Origin: Chitinophagaceae bacterium
Lineage (GTDB): Bacteria; Bacteroidota; Bacteroidia; Chitinophagales; Chitinophagaceae
Assembly: GCA_024707305.1 (NCBI GenBank)
Contig: JANPZZ010000001.1
Location: 178,872-242,871 of the forward strand
Length of the DNA stretch: 64,000 nucleotides
Direction: 5' to 3'
Each line of letters starts with the position of its first letter. Position 1 is the first letter of the stretch. The notes beneath the pieces were generated by a model. The model was not told the origin of the DNA and searched no databases. It saw only the letters and a list, made by a program, of their open reading frames with translations. The position numbers were made by a program, and so were the translations under genes. This document shows, one piece after another, positions 21,890 to 31,387 of this stretch.

Positions 21890-23331
21890 TCACATCTTCT
21901 TAAGTATTTTACCAAGCATCCTGATTCCATCTTCCGCTTGTTGATCAAACGGCTTTCCGTAGCTGATCCGGATACAATTATTATAGTGCCCGCTGGCTGA
22001 AAAAATTTTACCCGGCATAATCGATATCTGATGTGCCATGGCTTCAGAACGGAGACGAAAACTGTTTACTTTTTTATTCAGTTCCACCCACAATACAAAA
22101 CCGCCTGATGGGCGTGAAACCTTTGCATCGTCGGGAAAATAATCAATAATCGCCTGCATATAACGAAGGCTTTGTGTATGCAACGATTTTCTTAAGTTCT
22201 TCAGATGATATTCAAACCGGCCATTTTGTAAATAATGTGCAACCGCAGCCTGCGTGAGGGTGGGAGAGCTGATGGATAGTACCCGTTTCATTTGCCGCGT
22301 TGCTTCGAGAAAACGACCTGGTATCATCCACCCGACACGGTACCCGGGTGCCAGCGATTTACTGATCGATGAACAATGAATCACCCAGCCTTTTTTGTCG
22401 TAGGTTTTACAGGTGCGTGGACGATGTCGTCCGAAATACAATTCACCATAGATATCATCTTCAATGAGTGGTATCTCATGTTTGGTAATAAATTCAACAA
22501 GCTCTTTCTTTCGATGATCAGGCGTGCTGCCACCAAGCGGATTATTAAAATTTGGGATGACAACCAACGCTGCCGGTTTTTTCTTTTTACCATGGAATAA
22601 AAACATTCGAGATCCAAACCGGTTTGCGGATGCGAGGGTACTTCCAGTACTTTCAATCCAAGATTTTCAATCGCCTGGAATATGCCAAAATAATTCGGCG
22701 ATTCCACTGCAATTGTGTCACCCTTTTTTGCGATCGTTTGCAAGCTGATGATAATTGCATCCAGGCATCCATTTGTAATTAAGATATCATCAGGTTTTAT
22801 TTTGCCACCCCAGTTAAAACTCAATCGCGCAACCTGTTGCCTCAGCTCTGGTAAACCCTGTGTGGGCCCATATCCTGCACACTGATCTGCCGAATTGCGC
22901 AAAACATATTGAACAGATTTGCTCAGTTTCGCGAGCGGCAATAAAGAATGATGTGGTACGGCCATCGCAAAGTTTGTAACCCTGCTGTTGTTGGTCACAA
23001 TATCACTGTAAATATTTTCAATCATTTCTTTAACAGAAACATTATGCGACGCAACATCTGCTTCCGCAACCTGTGGCAGCTCGCGAAACCGGCGCTGGTT
23101 AAATCTTACATAATATCCAGATTTTGGCCTTGATTCGATCAGCCCTTTCCCCTCAAGGTGGTAATACGCCTGAAATGCAGTTCCCATGCTGATTCCATAT
23201 TCATCACTGAGCACCCTGACTGATGGCAACCGGTCACCGATTTTTAATACATCCTCCAGTATCATCCTCTCCAAACCGTCCGCTACCTGCAGGTATTTGT
23301 GTGTGTTTTCAGGCATTGTTGTTTTCGACAT
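21890..23331 (-). CDS. MocR/PdxR-type regulator: GntR wHTH fused to aminotransferase domain, frameshifted
   Basis: MocR regulators join a GntR winged helix-turn-helix to a fold-type I aminotransferase domain that senses PLP or an amino compound. The N-terminus has the GntR wHTH (LPSVRVLSDEYGISMGTAFQ, then LEGKGLIESRPKSGYYV). The aminotransferase domain shows YGPTQGLPELRQQVA, TNGCLDAI, ESPNYFG and, after a break near 22590, NFNNPLG, EDDIYGELYFG and the PLP lysine in SSISKSLAPGYRVGWM. Joined length is about 480 residues. It is divergent from the EamA / GNAT / ilvE operon with a 175-nt shared region, which suggests it controls that operon and itself. The effector is unknown. Confidence 0.88.
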
Positions 23332-23349
23332 AGCTAAGTTATTTTTTTT

Positions 23350-23410
23350 TCTGAATAACAGATATGGATCCGCAAATCTGATCTAGTCGAAATTACAAAA
23401 TCTGAATCTG
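23350..23410. promoter_or_regulatory. Candidate MocR operator in the divergent promoter region
   Basis: Two direct AAATCTGA words begin at 23374 and 23398 (24 nt apart), with another ATCTG at 23406. A small inverted repeat TCTG-N5-CAGA lies at 23350-23362. MocR-type proteins such as GabR and PdxR are known to bind direct repeats, so this is the best operator candidate. No binding data exist here. Confidence 0.35.
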
Positions 23411-23506
23411 TTTTAATAATTGTTTTTGTTACAATTTTGTCCGGTACTCATAGAACCTGATGATTTGAATTGGTAAATGAGTGAAATAACCTAAACCTGA
23501 TTCCAG

Positions 23507-24412
23507 ATGAGCCAAGATAACAACAGAGCCTATATTGCATTGGTCCTCGTGAGTATAGTATGGGGAACGACATATGTTGCCGCCAGGGTGGGAGCCAACC
23601 AAATGCCTGGCTTTTTTGTGGCAGCAGTTCGTCATTTCTTATCCGGTGCGGTGCTTGTTGCATTCTACCTTTTGCGCGGATATAAAATTCCGCCCCTCGC
23701 CACTCTTAAAACAATCTCAATACAAGGATTCTTTCTGCTTTGCCTTGCAAACGGAATGCTCACCTGGTCGATGCAATACCTAAGTGGTGGAATGGCGGCC
23801 ATCATCGTTGCACTCGTTCCATTATTTGTCGCCCTCTTTTCACTGGGTGAAAAAGGAAAGGGTAGAATCACAAAACTTATGTGGGTGGGATGGATTGCGG
23901 GACTGGCTGGTGTGATCTTTATTTTTTGGGATTATTTACATGTCTCCGGATCCGAAAACCGTTGGATAGGTTTTGTGCTCGCATTCGCATCAGTCATTGC
24001 CTGGGCATGGGGAACCGTATATACTTCACGACAAAGTCCGCAGAAGGAAATACTGTTTGGTGCCGGCCTGCAAATGTTTATCTCAGGAGCGTTTATGTTA
24101 TTGTTGTGTGCAATAACAGGATATTATGTTCAGCCTTCACAAATTGAAGCATCTGGTTGGTTTGCATTAGGGTATCTTGTTATTTTTGGTTCACTCATTG
24201 CTTACTCTGCTTATGTATTTGCTTTAGCTAAATTACCAGCCTCCCTGGTTTCCATTTATGCATATATCAATCCGGTTGTAGCGGTTTTGCTGGGTTGGAT
24301 GTTACTCGCTGAAAATATCAACACTAAAATTGCGATTGGAATATTGATAACACTCGGAGGAGTTTATCTCGTTAATAATGAATTTAAAAAGTTACGTCAT
24401 GAATCCCATTAG
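23507..24412 (+). CDS. EamA-family (DMT superfamily) transporter
   Basis: The 301-residue protein has ten predicted membrane helices and two EamA repeats. The first begins YIALVLVSIVWGTTYVAARVG, with the usual WG near the N-terminus. The second begins GFVLAFASVIAWAWGTVY, and the end is INPVVAVLLGWMLLAENINT. Such proteins often export amino acids or other small metabolites. The frame is intact. It is the first gene of an operon: the next ATG (24399) overlaps its stop by 14 nt. Co-transcription with a branched-chain aminotransferase makes amino-acid efflux a reasonable inference only. Confidence 0.9.
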   Translation: MSQDNNRAYIALVLVSIVWGTTYVAARVGANQMPGFFVAAVRHFLSGAVLVAFYLLRGYKIPPLATLKTISIQGFFLLCLANGMLTWSMQYLSGGMAAIIVALVPLFVALFSLGEKGKGRITKLMWVGWIAGLAGVIFIFWDYLHVSGSENRWIGFVLAFASVIAWAWGTVYTSRQSPQKEILFGAGLQMFISGAFMLLLCAITGYYVQPSQIEASGWFALGYLVIFGSLIAYSAYVFALAKLPASLVSIYAYINPVVAVLLGWMLLAENINTKIAIGILITLGGVYLVNNEFKKLRHESH

Positions 24413-24932
24413 AATTGTTGAGTACGAACCACGGTTTCAACCGTACTTCGAAGCCTTTAACCGTGTATGGATTGAAGAATGGTTTCATATGGAGCCAGTT
24501 GACGAATGGGTATTACAAAATCCGGAGAAAGCAATCATTGAACCCGGTGGCGCCATTTTGATTGCAGAATACGAAGGTGAACCTGCAGGAGCAGTTGGCT
24601 TGAGAAAGCAAACAGACAACAGCTTCGAATTCACAAAAATGGCCGTGGGTGAACAATTTCGACGTAAAGGAATTGCAAGATTATTATGCCTTGCAAGTTT
24701 TAAAAAAGCAGCCGAACTGGGCGCGGACGAAATCATTTTGTATTCAAATACAAAAAATGCAGGTGCCATTCTTTTATATGAAAAACTGGGATTTCAACAC
24801 CTGCCTGTAGAACCTGGTGTATATGAAAGAGCCAATGTAAAAATGCGTATCTCAATTGAAGATGCGATAAGCCTGGTAGCATCCGAACAAAATTTTTCAA
24901 CTATCTATAAACCATCCTTATGCAGTCAGTAA
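24399..24932 (+). CDS. GNAT-family N-acetyltransferase
   Basis: A 177-residue single-domain GNAT enzyme, which moves the acetyl group of acetyl-CoA to an amine on an unknown substrate. The start at 24399 (MNPIRIVEYEPRFQPYFEAF) is chosen because it begins the domain. The core is AILIAEYEGEPAGAVGL, the acetyl-CoA loop MAVGEQFRRKGIARLL (RRKGIA as the Q/RxxGxG/A motif) and ILYSNTKNAGAILLYEKLGF. It overlaps the transporter upstream by 14 nt and ilvE downstream by 13 nt, so the three genes are probably translationally coupled. The frame is intact. Confidence 0.88.
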   Translation: MNPIRIVEYEPRFQPYFEAFNRVWIEEWFHMEPVDEWVLQNPEKAIIEPGGAILIAEYEGEPAGAVGLRKQTDNSFEFTKMAVGEQFRRKGIARLLCLASFKKAAELGADEIILYSNTKNAGAILLYEKLGFQHLPVEPGVYERANVKMRISIEDAISLVASEQNFSTIYKPSLCSQ

Positions 24933-25996
24933 CAACTTTTCCGAAGCAAATAGAAATCAGCCCGGTACTTCAGTCGCGTTACACGCAAAGCGCAGCGCAT
25001 CCAAAAGAGTTTGGAGAGTACATCTCAGATCACATGTTCGTCTGCGATTATAGAAATGGCGCCTGGCAGGAACCGCTGATTGTTCCGTATGGCGACATGT
25101 CGCTGAGTCCTTGTGCACTGGCGCTGCATTATGGTCAATCGGTTTTTGAAGGAATGAAAGCATTCCGACTCAGTGAGGATTCGGCAACCATTTTCCGTAT
25201 TGAAAAACACTATGAACGTTTTAAACGTTCGCTGGAACGAATGTGTATGCCTGTACCCGGTGCAGAATTATTCAAAACAGCTTTGATCGAATTGATTCGT
25301 CTCGATCGAAAATGGATACCAGATACCGCTGGAGCTTCTTTGTATATCCGACCATTAATTTTTGCATCCGAAGGGAAATTTGGTGTAAAAGTTTCCAGCG
25401 AATATCGCTTCGTGATTTTGACCGGCCCTGTACCGGCATTATTTAGCAAACCGATTCGCGTAAAAGTAGAAACGGAGTTCCACCGCGCAACACCAGGGGG
25501 AACGGGTTTTGCAAAATGTGCAGGCAACTATGGCGGAGCCTTTTACCCAACACAGCTCGCAAGGCAGCAAGGTTTTGACCAGGTTATATGGACAAGTGCC
25601 GGTGACAATCCCTGTGTGGAAGAGTCGGGCATGATGAACCTCTTATTTATTATCAACAATACACTGGTTACTGCGCCAAAATCAGATACGATTTTGGATG
25701 GCATTACACGTGATTCACTGCTTACCCTTGCACGCGATAAGGGTTGGAAAGTGGAAGAACGCGAAATCACTTTGAGGGAACTGGAAGAAGCCTGTCGTAC
25801 ACAACAGCTACAGGAAGCATTTGGTGCCGGCACAGCCGCCATTGTTGCACCAATTGGCATAATTAACATTTATGGAGTGGACTACCCGTTGCCGGAGGTG
25901 ACACCTGCTTCACGTATGTTCGCGCTTCGTGATGCGCTCAATGATATACGGTTAGGAAAAACGGAAGACAGGTTTGGGTGGAACACATTGGTGTAA
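24920..25996 (+). CDS. ilvE: Branched-chain amino acid aminotransferase (class IV)
   Basis: This fold-type IV PLP enzyme makes or degrades leucine, isoleucine and valine with 2-oxoglutarate/glutamate as partner. At 358 residues it matches the large, eukaryote-like BCAT group rather than the 300-residue E. coli type. Motifs include LHYGQSVFEGMKAFR (about 69-83), LYIRPLIFAS, the PLP lysine K199 in GTGFAKCAGNYGGAF, and GITRDSLLTLARD with EAFGAGTAAIVAPIG. The frame is intact. It is the last gene of the EamA / GNAT / ilvE operon, and repeat DNA follows directly. Confidence 0.93.
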   Translation: MQSVTTFPKQIEISPVLQSRYTQSAAHPKEFGEYISDHMFVCDYRNGAWQEPLIVPYGDMSLSPCALALHYGQSVFEGMKAFRLSEDSATIFRIEKHYERFKRSLERMCMPVPGAELFKTALIELIRLDRKWIPDTAGASLYIRPLIFASEGKFGVKVSSEYRFVILTGPVPALFSKPIRVKVETEFHRATPGGTGFAKCAGNYGGAFYPTQLARQQGFDQVIWTSAGDNPCVEESGMMNLLFIINNTLVTAPKSDTILDGITRDSLLTLARDKGWKVEEREITLRELEEACRTQQLQEAFGAGTAAIVAPIGIINIYGVDYPLPEVTPASRMFALRDALNDIRLGKTEDRFGWNTLV

Positions 25997-26260
25997 TGTG
26001 GAAATGAGGAAATGGGAAAATGAGGAAATGTGATGAAAGAAAATGAGAATTGCAGAATTGAAAGATGTTCCGGCCTTTAGCGGTAACTTGTCGTCTGGTT
26101 TGCCTCCTTTTAAAAACGCCGTCCCGAAGGGACGGGACATCTGTAGCTACGCGCACTCCTCTACAACCAGAGTCCCGAAGGGACGACATGTGGGCTTTGA
26201 AGAAATTTAAAAACAAGGTGGCAATATGGTAATGTGGTAATGTGACGATTGGGAATTGTG
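25996..26260. repeat. GTGGAAATGAGGAAATG-type repeat cluster
   Basis: Words such as GTGGAAATGAGGAAATGGG and GGCAATATGGTAATGTGG flank a pair of GTCCCGAAGGGAC elements. The region between ilvE and the SDR gene (25997-26333, 337 nt) holds no gene and no clear promoter. Confidence 0.65.
26119..26193. repeat. Two GTCCCGAAGGGACG palindromic elements
   Basis: GTCCCGAAGGGACGGGACAT (from 26121) and GTCCCGAAGGGACGACATG (from 26172) are 51 nt apart in the same orientation. Each has the short palindrome GTCCC-GAA-GGGAC and then an ACAT tail, like a small REP-type dispersed element. I believe similar elements are common in related Bacteroidota genomes, but this rests on memory. Confidence 0.75.
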
Positions 26261-26333
26261 GAAATGTCCCGCTGACATATGTTAAACCAATGCATTAAAT
26301 TCACCATTTACCAATCATTCATTCCCGCAATAT

Positions 26334-27026
26334 ATGTCGCAGAAAAAAACAATTTTAATTACTGGTGTTACCGGTAACCTTGGATCGGCGGTGGCGAAAC
26401 GTTATTTGGAAGCAGGCTATACGGTATTCGGAATTGCACGACGAGAAAAGAGGTTGGAATTTTCCGGCGAAGCATTTCATTTTATTACAGCCGACCTGTC
26501 GAAGGAATCGGAAGCACGCGCTGCTGTAGATAAAGCCATTCAAGACAGCGCTGGTTTCGATGTAGCGGTTTTAACTGCAGGTGGATTTGCTCCTGGCGGC
26601 ATCGCTTCAATGGATGCAAATTCATTGCATCATATGATGCAGATTAATTTCGAAACTGCTGTAAACGTTGCAAGACCTCTTTTCGAACAGATGCAAAAAA
26701 GCGGAGAAGGGCGTCTGTATCTTACGGGTGCAAGCACAGCCATCAATATAAAAAATGCAAAAGGCGCCGCGGCCTATGGCCTGAGTAAGTCTCTTGTATT
26801 TCGGTTGGCGGAGCTATTAAATGCTGAAGCAACAGACAGCAGCGTGTTTACAGGGGTCATTGCTCCATCAATTATTGATACACCTGCAAATCGGGATGCA
26901 ATGCCTGATGCAGATTTTACACAGTGGGAACAACCCAATGATATTGCTGAAACTATTTTTCTTCATTCACAGCGCGAGATTGATCATTCTCATGAAAATG
27001 TCATAAAAGACTTCAGACAGTCTTGA
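26334..27026 (+). CDS. Short-chain dehydrogenase/reductase (SDR), NAD(P)-dependent
   Basis: A 230-residue classical SDR. The Rossmann glycine motif is TGVTGNLG (10-17), slightly different from TGxxxGxG. The NAG-like motif is TAGG (81-84), the catalytic serine lies in LTGAS (S134) and the Y-x3-K pair is Y148 / K152 in YGLSK. A basic pair after the second strand (ARREKR) suggests NADPH preference. The C-terminus is short (DFRQS). The frame is intact. The substrate is not evident, and neither neighbour gives a pathway. Confidence 0.88.
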   Translation: MSQKKTILITGVTGNLGSAVAKRYLEAGYTVFGIARREKRLEFSGEAFHFITADLSKESEARAAVDKAIQDSAGFDVAVLTAGGFAPGGIASMDANSLHHMMQINFETAVNVARPLFEQMQKSGEGRLYLTGASTAINIKNAKGAAAYGLSKSLVFRLAELLNAEATDSSVFTGVIAPSIIDTPANRDAMPDADFTQWEQPNDIAETIFLHSQREIDHSHENVIKDFRQS

Positions 27027-27227
27027 GGAAATTTAAGCCGCGATATGGGAAATATTTCCTCAAGTAGAACACCAATTAGTCTGTATTGATCCCAATCACG
27101 CGCAGTTCTTACCCATTCTATATCATAACAGTACAGGAAGTAGTTGCTGAATTTTATTGGCAGCCTATTTGTATAAGTATCGGAAAGTTTAAAAGAATAA
27201 TCTGAAACCTATTAAACTGTACTTATT

Positions 27228-27885
27228 ATGAAAAAGGAAAACAATCGCATTTTTAGCAGGGGCGCTATTATTGAGCAGTGTTGCATTCGCACAAAATTCA
27301 ACTGGTATTATTAAAGGAGGTGTAAACCTTGCGAATATTTCAAACAACGATAATGGTGGCTACGACGACAACCGCACACTTACCAGTTTTCATGTGGGGG
27401 TTGTGGCTGATTTAAATCTTACCGAATTTCTTGCTCTTCAACCCGGTCTTTTGTACACAGGAAAAGGTATCAGACTGGAAAATGATGTACAAAAGATGAC
27501 ATTCAATCCACGTTACCTGGAATTACCCGTAAACCTTGTTTTCAAAACTCCAACGGGAAATGCAAAGTTTTTCATTGGCGCAGGTCCTTACGTAGCGATG
27601 GGTATTGGTGGTAAATTCAAAGGAGATGGTATTATCGATTTTGAAGAAAATATCCGTTTCTCCGACGACGACCCACTGACTTCTGAAGAAGAAGGTGCAG
27701 GTGCATTCCGCGTACGTCGCTTCGATTATGGTCTGAATGGTATCATCGGCATTGAAGCCAGCAAACTGGTAATTTCAGCTGGCTACGGATTGGGACTTGC
27801 GAAAATTCAGTCAGGAACTGATTCAGATGACGATCAAAATAATAAACACAGAGTGTTTAGCCTTAGCCTTGGATTCAAATTTTAA
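27228..27885 (+). CDS. Outer-membrane beta-barrel protein (PorT-like / OMP_b-brl_2)
   Basis: About 219 residues. The start at 27228 with one extra G removed near 27236 reads MKKKTIAFLAGALLLSSVAF then AQ, a clean signal peptide. The mature part alternates hydrophobic strands (GGVNLANIS, FHVGVVADLNLTEFLALQPG, ARYLEL-like NPRYLELPVNLVFKT, FFIGAGPYVAMGIGGKF) and ends with FSLSLGFKF, with a terminal Phe typical of outer-membrane barrels. An acidic loop rich in Asp/Glu lies in the middle. Function unknown; such barrels are abundant in Bacteroidota. A terminator follows. Confidence 0.85.
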
Positions 27886-27901
27886 AATGTGAAGTGAGTT
27901 C

Positions 27902-27940
27902 ACAGAAAGGCGTTCCATAAAAGAACGCCTTTTCTGTTTT
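27902..27940 (+). terminator. Intrinsic terminator after the beta-barrel gene
   Basis: CAGAAAGGCGTTC (27903-27915) pairs with GAACGCCTTTTCTG (27923-27936) with one bulged base, loop CATAAAA, followed by TTTT. Confidence 0.85.
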
Positions 27941-27954
27941 CAGGCGTAAAAAAC

Positions 27955-27962
27955 TATTTTTG
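27955..27962 (+). promoter_or_regulatory. Bacteroidota minus-7 element (TATTTTTG), leaderless start predicted
   Basis: TATTTTTG ends only 4 nt before the ATG at 27967. With the usual 4-7 nt from the element to the transcription start, the mRNA would begin at or next to the ATG. Confidence 0.5.
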
Positions 27963-27966
27963 CGCA

Positions 27967-28356
27967 ATGAAGGATTTAAAATGGGTAGGCATACTTGGTG
28001 CTGGTTTACTAATCATTGCCAGCTTTATGGATTGGGTTATCGTCAAAAGCCTGAATCTGACTATCAGTGGCGTTGAAACCACAGGAACCAACTTTGGTAA
28101 ACCAGCCTACCTGCATTGGGTATTTGCTTTTTTTTTCCTTCTATTCTCCCTGATCCCAAAGTTGTGGGCAAAACGTTTTAACCTTCTTGCAGGAGCGCTC
28201 AATCTGGCCTGGGCCGTGCGTAATTATTTTGAAATAAGCAGCTGTAGTGGGGGAGAATGTCCTGAAAAGCAAATCGGACTTTATCTTGTTCTCGCTTCAT
28301 CTATCATTATGCTGATTGCAACCTTTTTCCCGGATATGCCTGGTGAAAAGGATTAA
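27967..28356 (+). CDS. Small four-helix membrane protein of unknown function
   Basis: 129 residues, mostly hydrophobic, with four likely membrane segments: VGILGAGLLIIASFMDWVIV, YLHWVFAFFFLLFSLIPKLW, FNLLAGALNLAWAVRNYF and IGLYLVLASSIIMLIATFF. A short loop has the cysteine pair SSCSGGEC. I do not recognise the family. The frame is intact and has its own promoter-like element immediately upstream. It is convergent with the VIT/CCC1 transporter gene. Confidence 0.75.
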   Translation: MKDLKWVGILGAGLLIIASFMDWVIVKSLNLTISGVETTGTNFGKPAYLHWVFAFFFLLFSLIPKLWAKRFNLLAGALNLAWAVRNYFEISSCSGGECPEKQIGLYLVLASSIIMLIATFFPDMPGEKD

Positions 28357-28380
28357 ATTCTGTTACGTTTAACAGTCGTT

Positions 28381-29035
28381 CTAAAAGAAAAAATAACCTG
28401 TAGCAAATGCACCACTGGTTGCCAGTATCGCCTGCAGGGTTAGTCGTGACGACTCACGCCACCAGGGAAGTAAAAGCGATTTACTTTTCATAACGCCCAA
28501 TATAAAAATCAATGTAAGCGTGATTGATATTGAAATAGATAAAACTTCCGGTTTTGTAAACAGTAAATAGGGTAGCAAAGGTACCAGGCCACCCAGTAAA
28601 TAGGATGCGCCAATATTCACAGCATATTCTGAAGGCCTTTTTCGCTTTTCCTTTCGCTGCATCATTTCCCTTTCTTCTTCCATGAGGCCGGCCCATTCGG
28701 CTTTTTCCTTTTGCCAGTCTTTCAATTGCTTTCTCCTGGATATCTGTATCAAGATCCAGTTTTGAAAGAAATAAACGAGTAGCCATTTCTTCAGCCAGCA
28801 CGGGATCAGCAGGAAAATCCTTATTGTCGGAAACAACAACAGGCTGCTCAAACCCGGAACGACCTGCAAGATATCCTCCCAATGTCATGATAACGGTACC
28901 GGCACCCACAATGCAGATGCCATATTTAAACACCGATTCCTCCGGCACTCCCGCAGCATACATTCCTGCAGAAAGTGCAAGCGGCACAATCAGCCCGTCA
29001 CTCATTCCAATGGCAATATCAATTACACGACTCAT
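28381..29035 (-). CDS. VIT1/CCC1-family metal (Fe/Mn) transporter, frameshifted
   Basis: VIT1/CCC1 proteins move ferrous iron or manganese across membranes. The N-terminal part has IDIAIGMSDGLIVPLALSAG (the conserved GxxDGL helix) and GAGTVIMTLGGYLAGRS. A break near 28700 leads to the cytoplasmic helices (EKAEWAGLMEEEREMMQRK) and then INIGASYLLGGLVPLLPYLL-like and terminal membrane helices ending ATGYFFF. Joined length is about 218 residues, a usual size. It begins 30 nt after rocD stops on the same strand and is probably co-transcribed with it. The metal cannot be decided. Confidence 0.82.
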
Positions 29036-29065
29036 GCAGTAAATTTAGGATTCCACCGAGGTTTA

Positions 29066-30268
29066 TCAGATGGATTTAGCAATTATCTCTACACATTCAT
29101 CCAGTTGCTGCGCTGTAATGACGAGTGGTGGCGCAAAACGAATTTTATCGCCATGGGTTGGTTTTGCCAACAATCCGTTTTCCATCAGTCGCAGGCAGAA
29201 TTTCCAGGCAGCATCCGGGTCTGTATCTTTAACTACAATAGCATTTAACAGGCCTTTTCCACGAACTTCAGCGATAAAAGGAGAATTCAGATCGCGCAGC
29301 GCCTTGCGCAACTTTTGTCCTAATACTTCCGCACGTTCCGCCATGTTTTCGTCTTTCAAAACATTTAATGCAGCCATTGCTGTTGCACAAGCCAACGGTG
29401 ACCCACCGTAGGTTGAACCATGTTCGCCCGGTTTGATGGTCATCATGATTTCATCATCAGCAAGAACAGCACTCACAGGCATCATACCGCCACTCAATGC
29501 TTTCCCCAACAACAGGATATCCGGGCGTACATCCTCATGTTCACAACACAACATTTTTCCTGTACGGCAAAGACCAGTTTGGATTTCATCGGCTATAAAT
29601 AAAACACGCGCTTCTTCGCACATTTTTTTCGATTGAAAAAGATATCCATCATCCGGTACCAGCACTCCGGCTTCGCCCTGTATTGGTTCAATCAGAAAAC
29701 CAGCTACTCCTGGCTGCTTTAAGGCTTCGCGCAATGCGTCAACGTCGTTATATGGAATCCGAATAAATCCTGGCAGAAAGGGGCCGAAATTAGTCGTTGA
29801 ATCAGGATCGCTGCTGAACGAGATTACGCCGGTAGTGCGACCATGAAAATTGCCTTCACAAACAATAATCTTCGCTTCATTCTCCGGAATCCCTTTTACC
29901 TCATATGCCCATTTGCGACACAATTTTATTCCGGTTTCAACAGCTTCCACGCCTGTATTCATAGGCAGTATTTTATCGTACCCAAAATAATCGTGGATAA
30001 ACTTTGCATACACACCAAGCTGATCATTATGAAAAGCACGACTCGTTAAGGCAAGTTTGGAAGCCTGTTCAATAAAAGTTTTCAGAATTGCAGGATGGCA
30101 ATGACCCTGGTTAACTGCAGAATAACCGCTGAGGAAATCGAAATATTTTTTACCCTCTACATCCCATAGAAAAACGCCTTCGCCACGTGTAAGAACCACA
30201 GGAAGTGGATGGTAATTATGTGCGCCATATTTCGATTCCAGATCGAGAAAATATTGAGAAGTTGACAT
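29066..30268 (-). CDS. rocD: Ornithine aminotransferase
   Basis: The PLP enzyme moves the delta-amino group of ornithine to 2-oxoglutarate, linking arginine/ornithine breakdown to proline and glutamate. At 400 residues it has the full class III length. Visible are [13 protein letters not shown] at the N-terminus (typical of ornithine rather than acetylornithine aminotransferase), [35 protein letters not shown] and the PLP lysine K256 in LLGKALSGG. The frame is intact. It is followed by the VIT/CCC1 gene. A region of 273 nt with repeat words separates it from ispE. Confidence 0.94.
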   Translation of the reverse strand: MSTSQYFLDLESKYGAHNYHPLPVVLTRGEGVFLWDVEGKKYFDFLSGYSAVNQGHCHPAILKTFIEQASKLALTSRAFHNDQLGVYAKFIHDYFGYDKILPMNTGVEAVETGIKLCRKWAYEVKGIPENEAKIIVCEGNFHGRTTGVISFSSDPDSTTNFGPFLPGFIRIPYNDVDALREALKQPGVAGFLIEPIQGEAGVLVPDDGYLFQSKKMCEEARVLFIADEIQTGLCRTGKMLCCEHEDVRPDILLLGKALSGGMMPVSAVLADDEIMMTIKPGEHGSTYGGSPLACATAMAALNVLKDENMAERAEVLGQKLRKALRDLNSPFIAEVRGKGLLNAIVVKDTDPDAAWKFCLRLMENGLLAKPTHGDKIRFAPPLVITAQQLDECVEIIAKSI

Positions 30269-30541
30269 AAATGAAAATTGAAGAATTCAACAATGTGAGA
30301 CTGCCACAAAATGGCATGAATAAAACCTATTCGAATGGTCGAACAGAAAATAGTTTGCAGGAACCCTGTCAGTGATTGAGTAAATCCAGGTTCTGGCGGA
30401 GAAAACAAAATATCGTATGAGAGAATGTCATGAGATGTTGCAATTTAAGAAAAATGTGGCAATATGTAAATTTGATAATATGACGATGAAAAATTTATTA
30501 CTTCGCCTGACAGCAGCTTAATAGATTGCGCGTTTTTTTTC
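30269..30541. repeat. Intergenic region with GTGGCAATATG repeat words
   Basis: Between rocD and ispE. Words of the GAAAAATGTGGCAATATG kind lie at about 30419-30490, similar to those at 26.2 and 58.07 kb. No gene was seen. Confidence 0.5.
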
Positions 30542-31355
30542 TTAAAGTATTGATGAGAACACACGATAATGCGAAGGAAAATCATCTATTGCGGGTAATG
30601 CATCCACGAAAATTCCGAACACCGTGCTTCCTGTTCCACTCAGGGAGGCATAGACAGCATCGTGGCCATAAAACCATTCTTTCAATGCTGCGATTTCAGG
30701 ATAATTTTCAAAAAACAGGTTTTTCAAAATCATTGATCACCGTATTGCGCCATTGCTCCACTGGCTGCTGCAATAGAACAGCAAGATCCGTTTCAGGCAC
30801 CGAAGTACTGAGTGCAGAAAATGCCCAACCCGTAGGAATATGAATACCGGGGTTAATCAGCAAAATTTTAAACCCTTTCAAAGGCATTTCAACTGGCTCC
30901 AGCAATTCGCCTCTTCCTTTTCCGATTGCGGGTCGATTCAACAGGAAAAAGGGGCAATCGCTACCAAGCTGCAGCGCCCAGTCGGCCACCTGCTTTTCAT
31001 CAACCTGTAGTTTGAATTTTTTGCAAAGCAACTGCAACGTAAAACTGGCGTCTGCACTGCCACCGCCAAGGCCGGCACCTGAGGGAATACTTTTATGCAG
31101 GTGCATACTGACAGCCGGAAGATCGGGAAAATCCTTTTTCATGATATCGTAGGCACGCACACATAAGTTGCTGCCAATAGCATCGAGAGGGAGACCGGTC
31201 TGAGTAAATTGGAATTCCGTAGTGGGTATAATCTCCAGGGCGTCGCGAACAGTGAGCAGGGGATAGAAGCAGGTTTCAATATCGTGGAATCCGTCATCGC
31301 GGCGGCGATGCACTCGCAGTCCTATATTGATTTTTGCATTGGGGAAAACAATCAC
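30542..31355 (-). CDS. ispE: 4-diphosphocytidyl-2-C-methyl-D-erythritol kinase, frameshifted
   Basis: IspE phosphorylates CDP-methylerythritol in the MEP pathway for isoprenoid precursors. The N-terminus MIVFPNAKINIGLRV has the conserved AKINLxLxV-like motif. The GHMP ATP-binding loop is IPSGAGLGGGSADASFTL, and LGSDCPFFL and a final LSGTGSTVFGIF close the fold. A break near 30720 (T/A run after FEKPVF) separates the last about 60 residues. Joined length is about 270 residues, normal. It lies 32 nt downstream of the bifunctional-nuclease gene. Confidence 0.93.
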
Positions 31356-31387
31356 GGCCTGGTTTGATAGTTGGGGTTGAGCAGATA

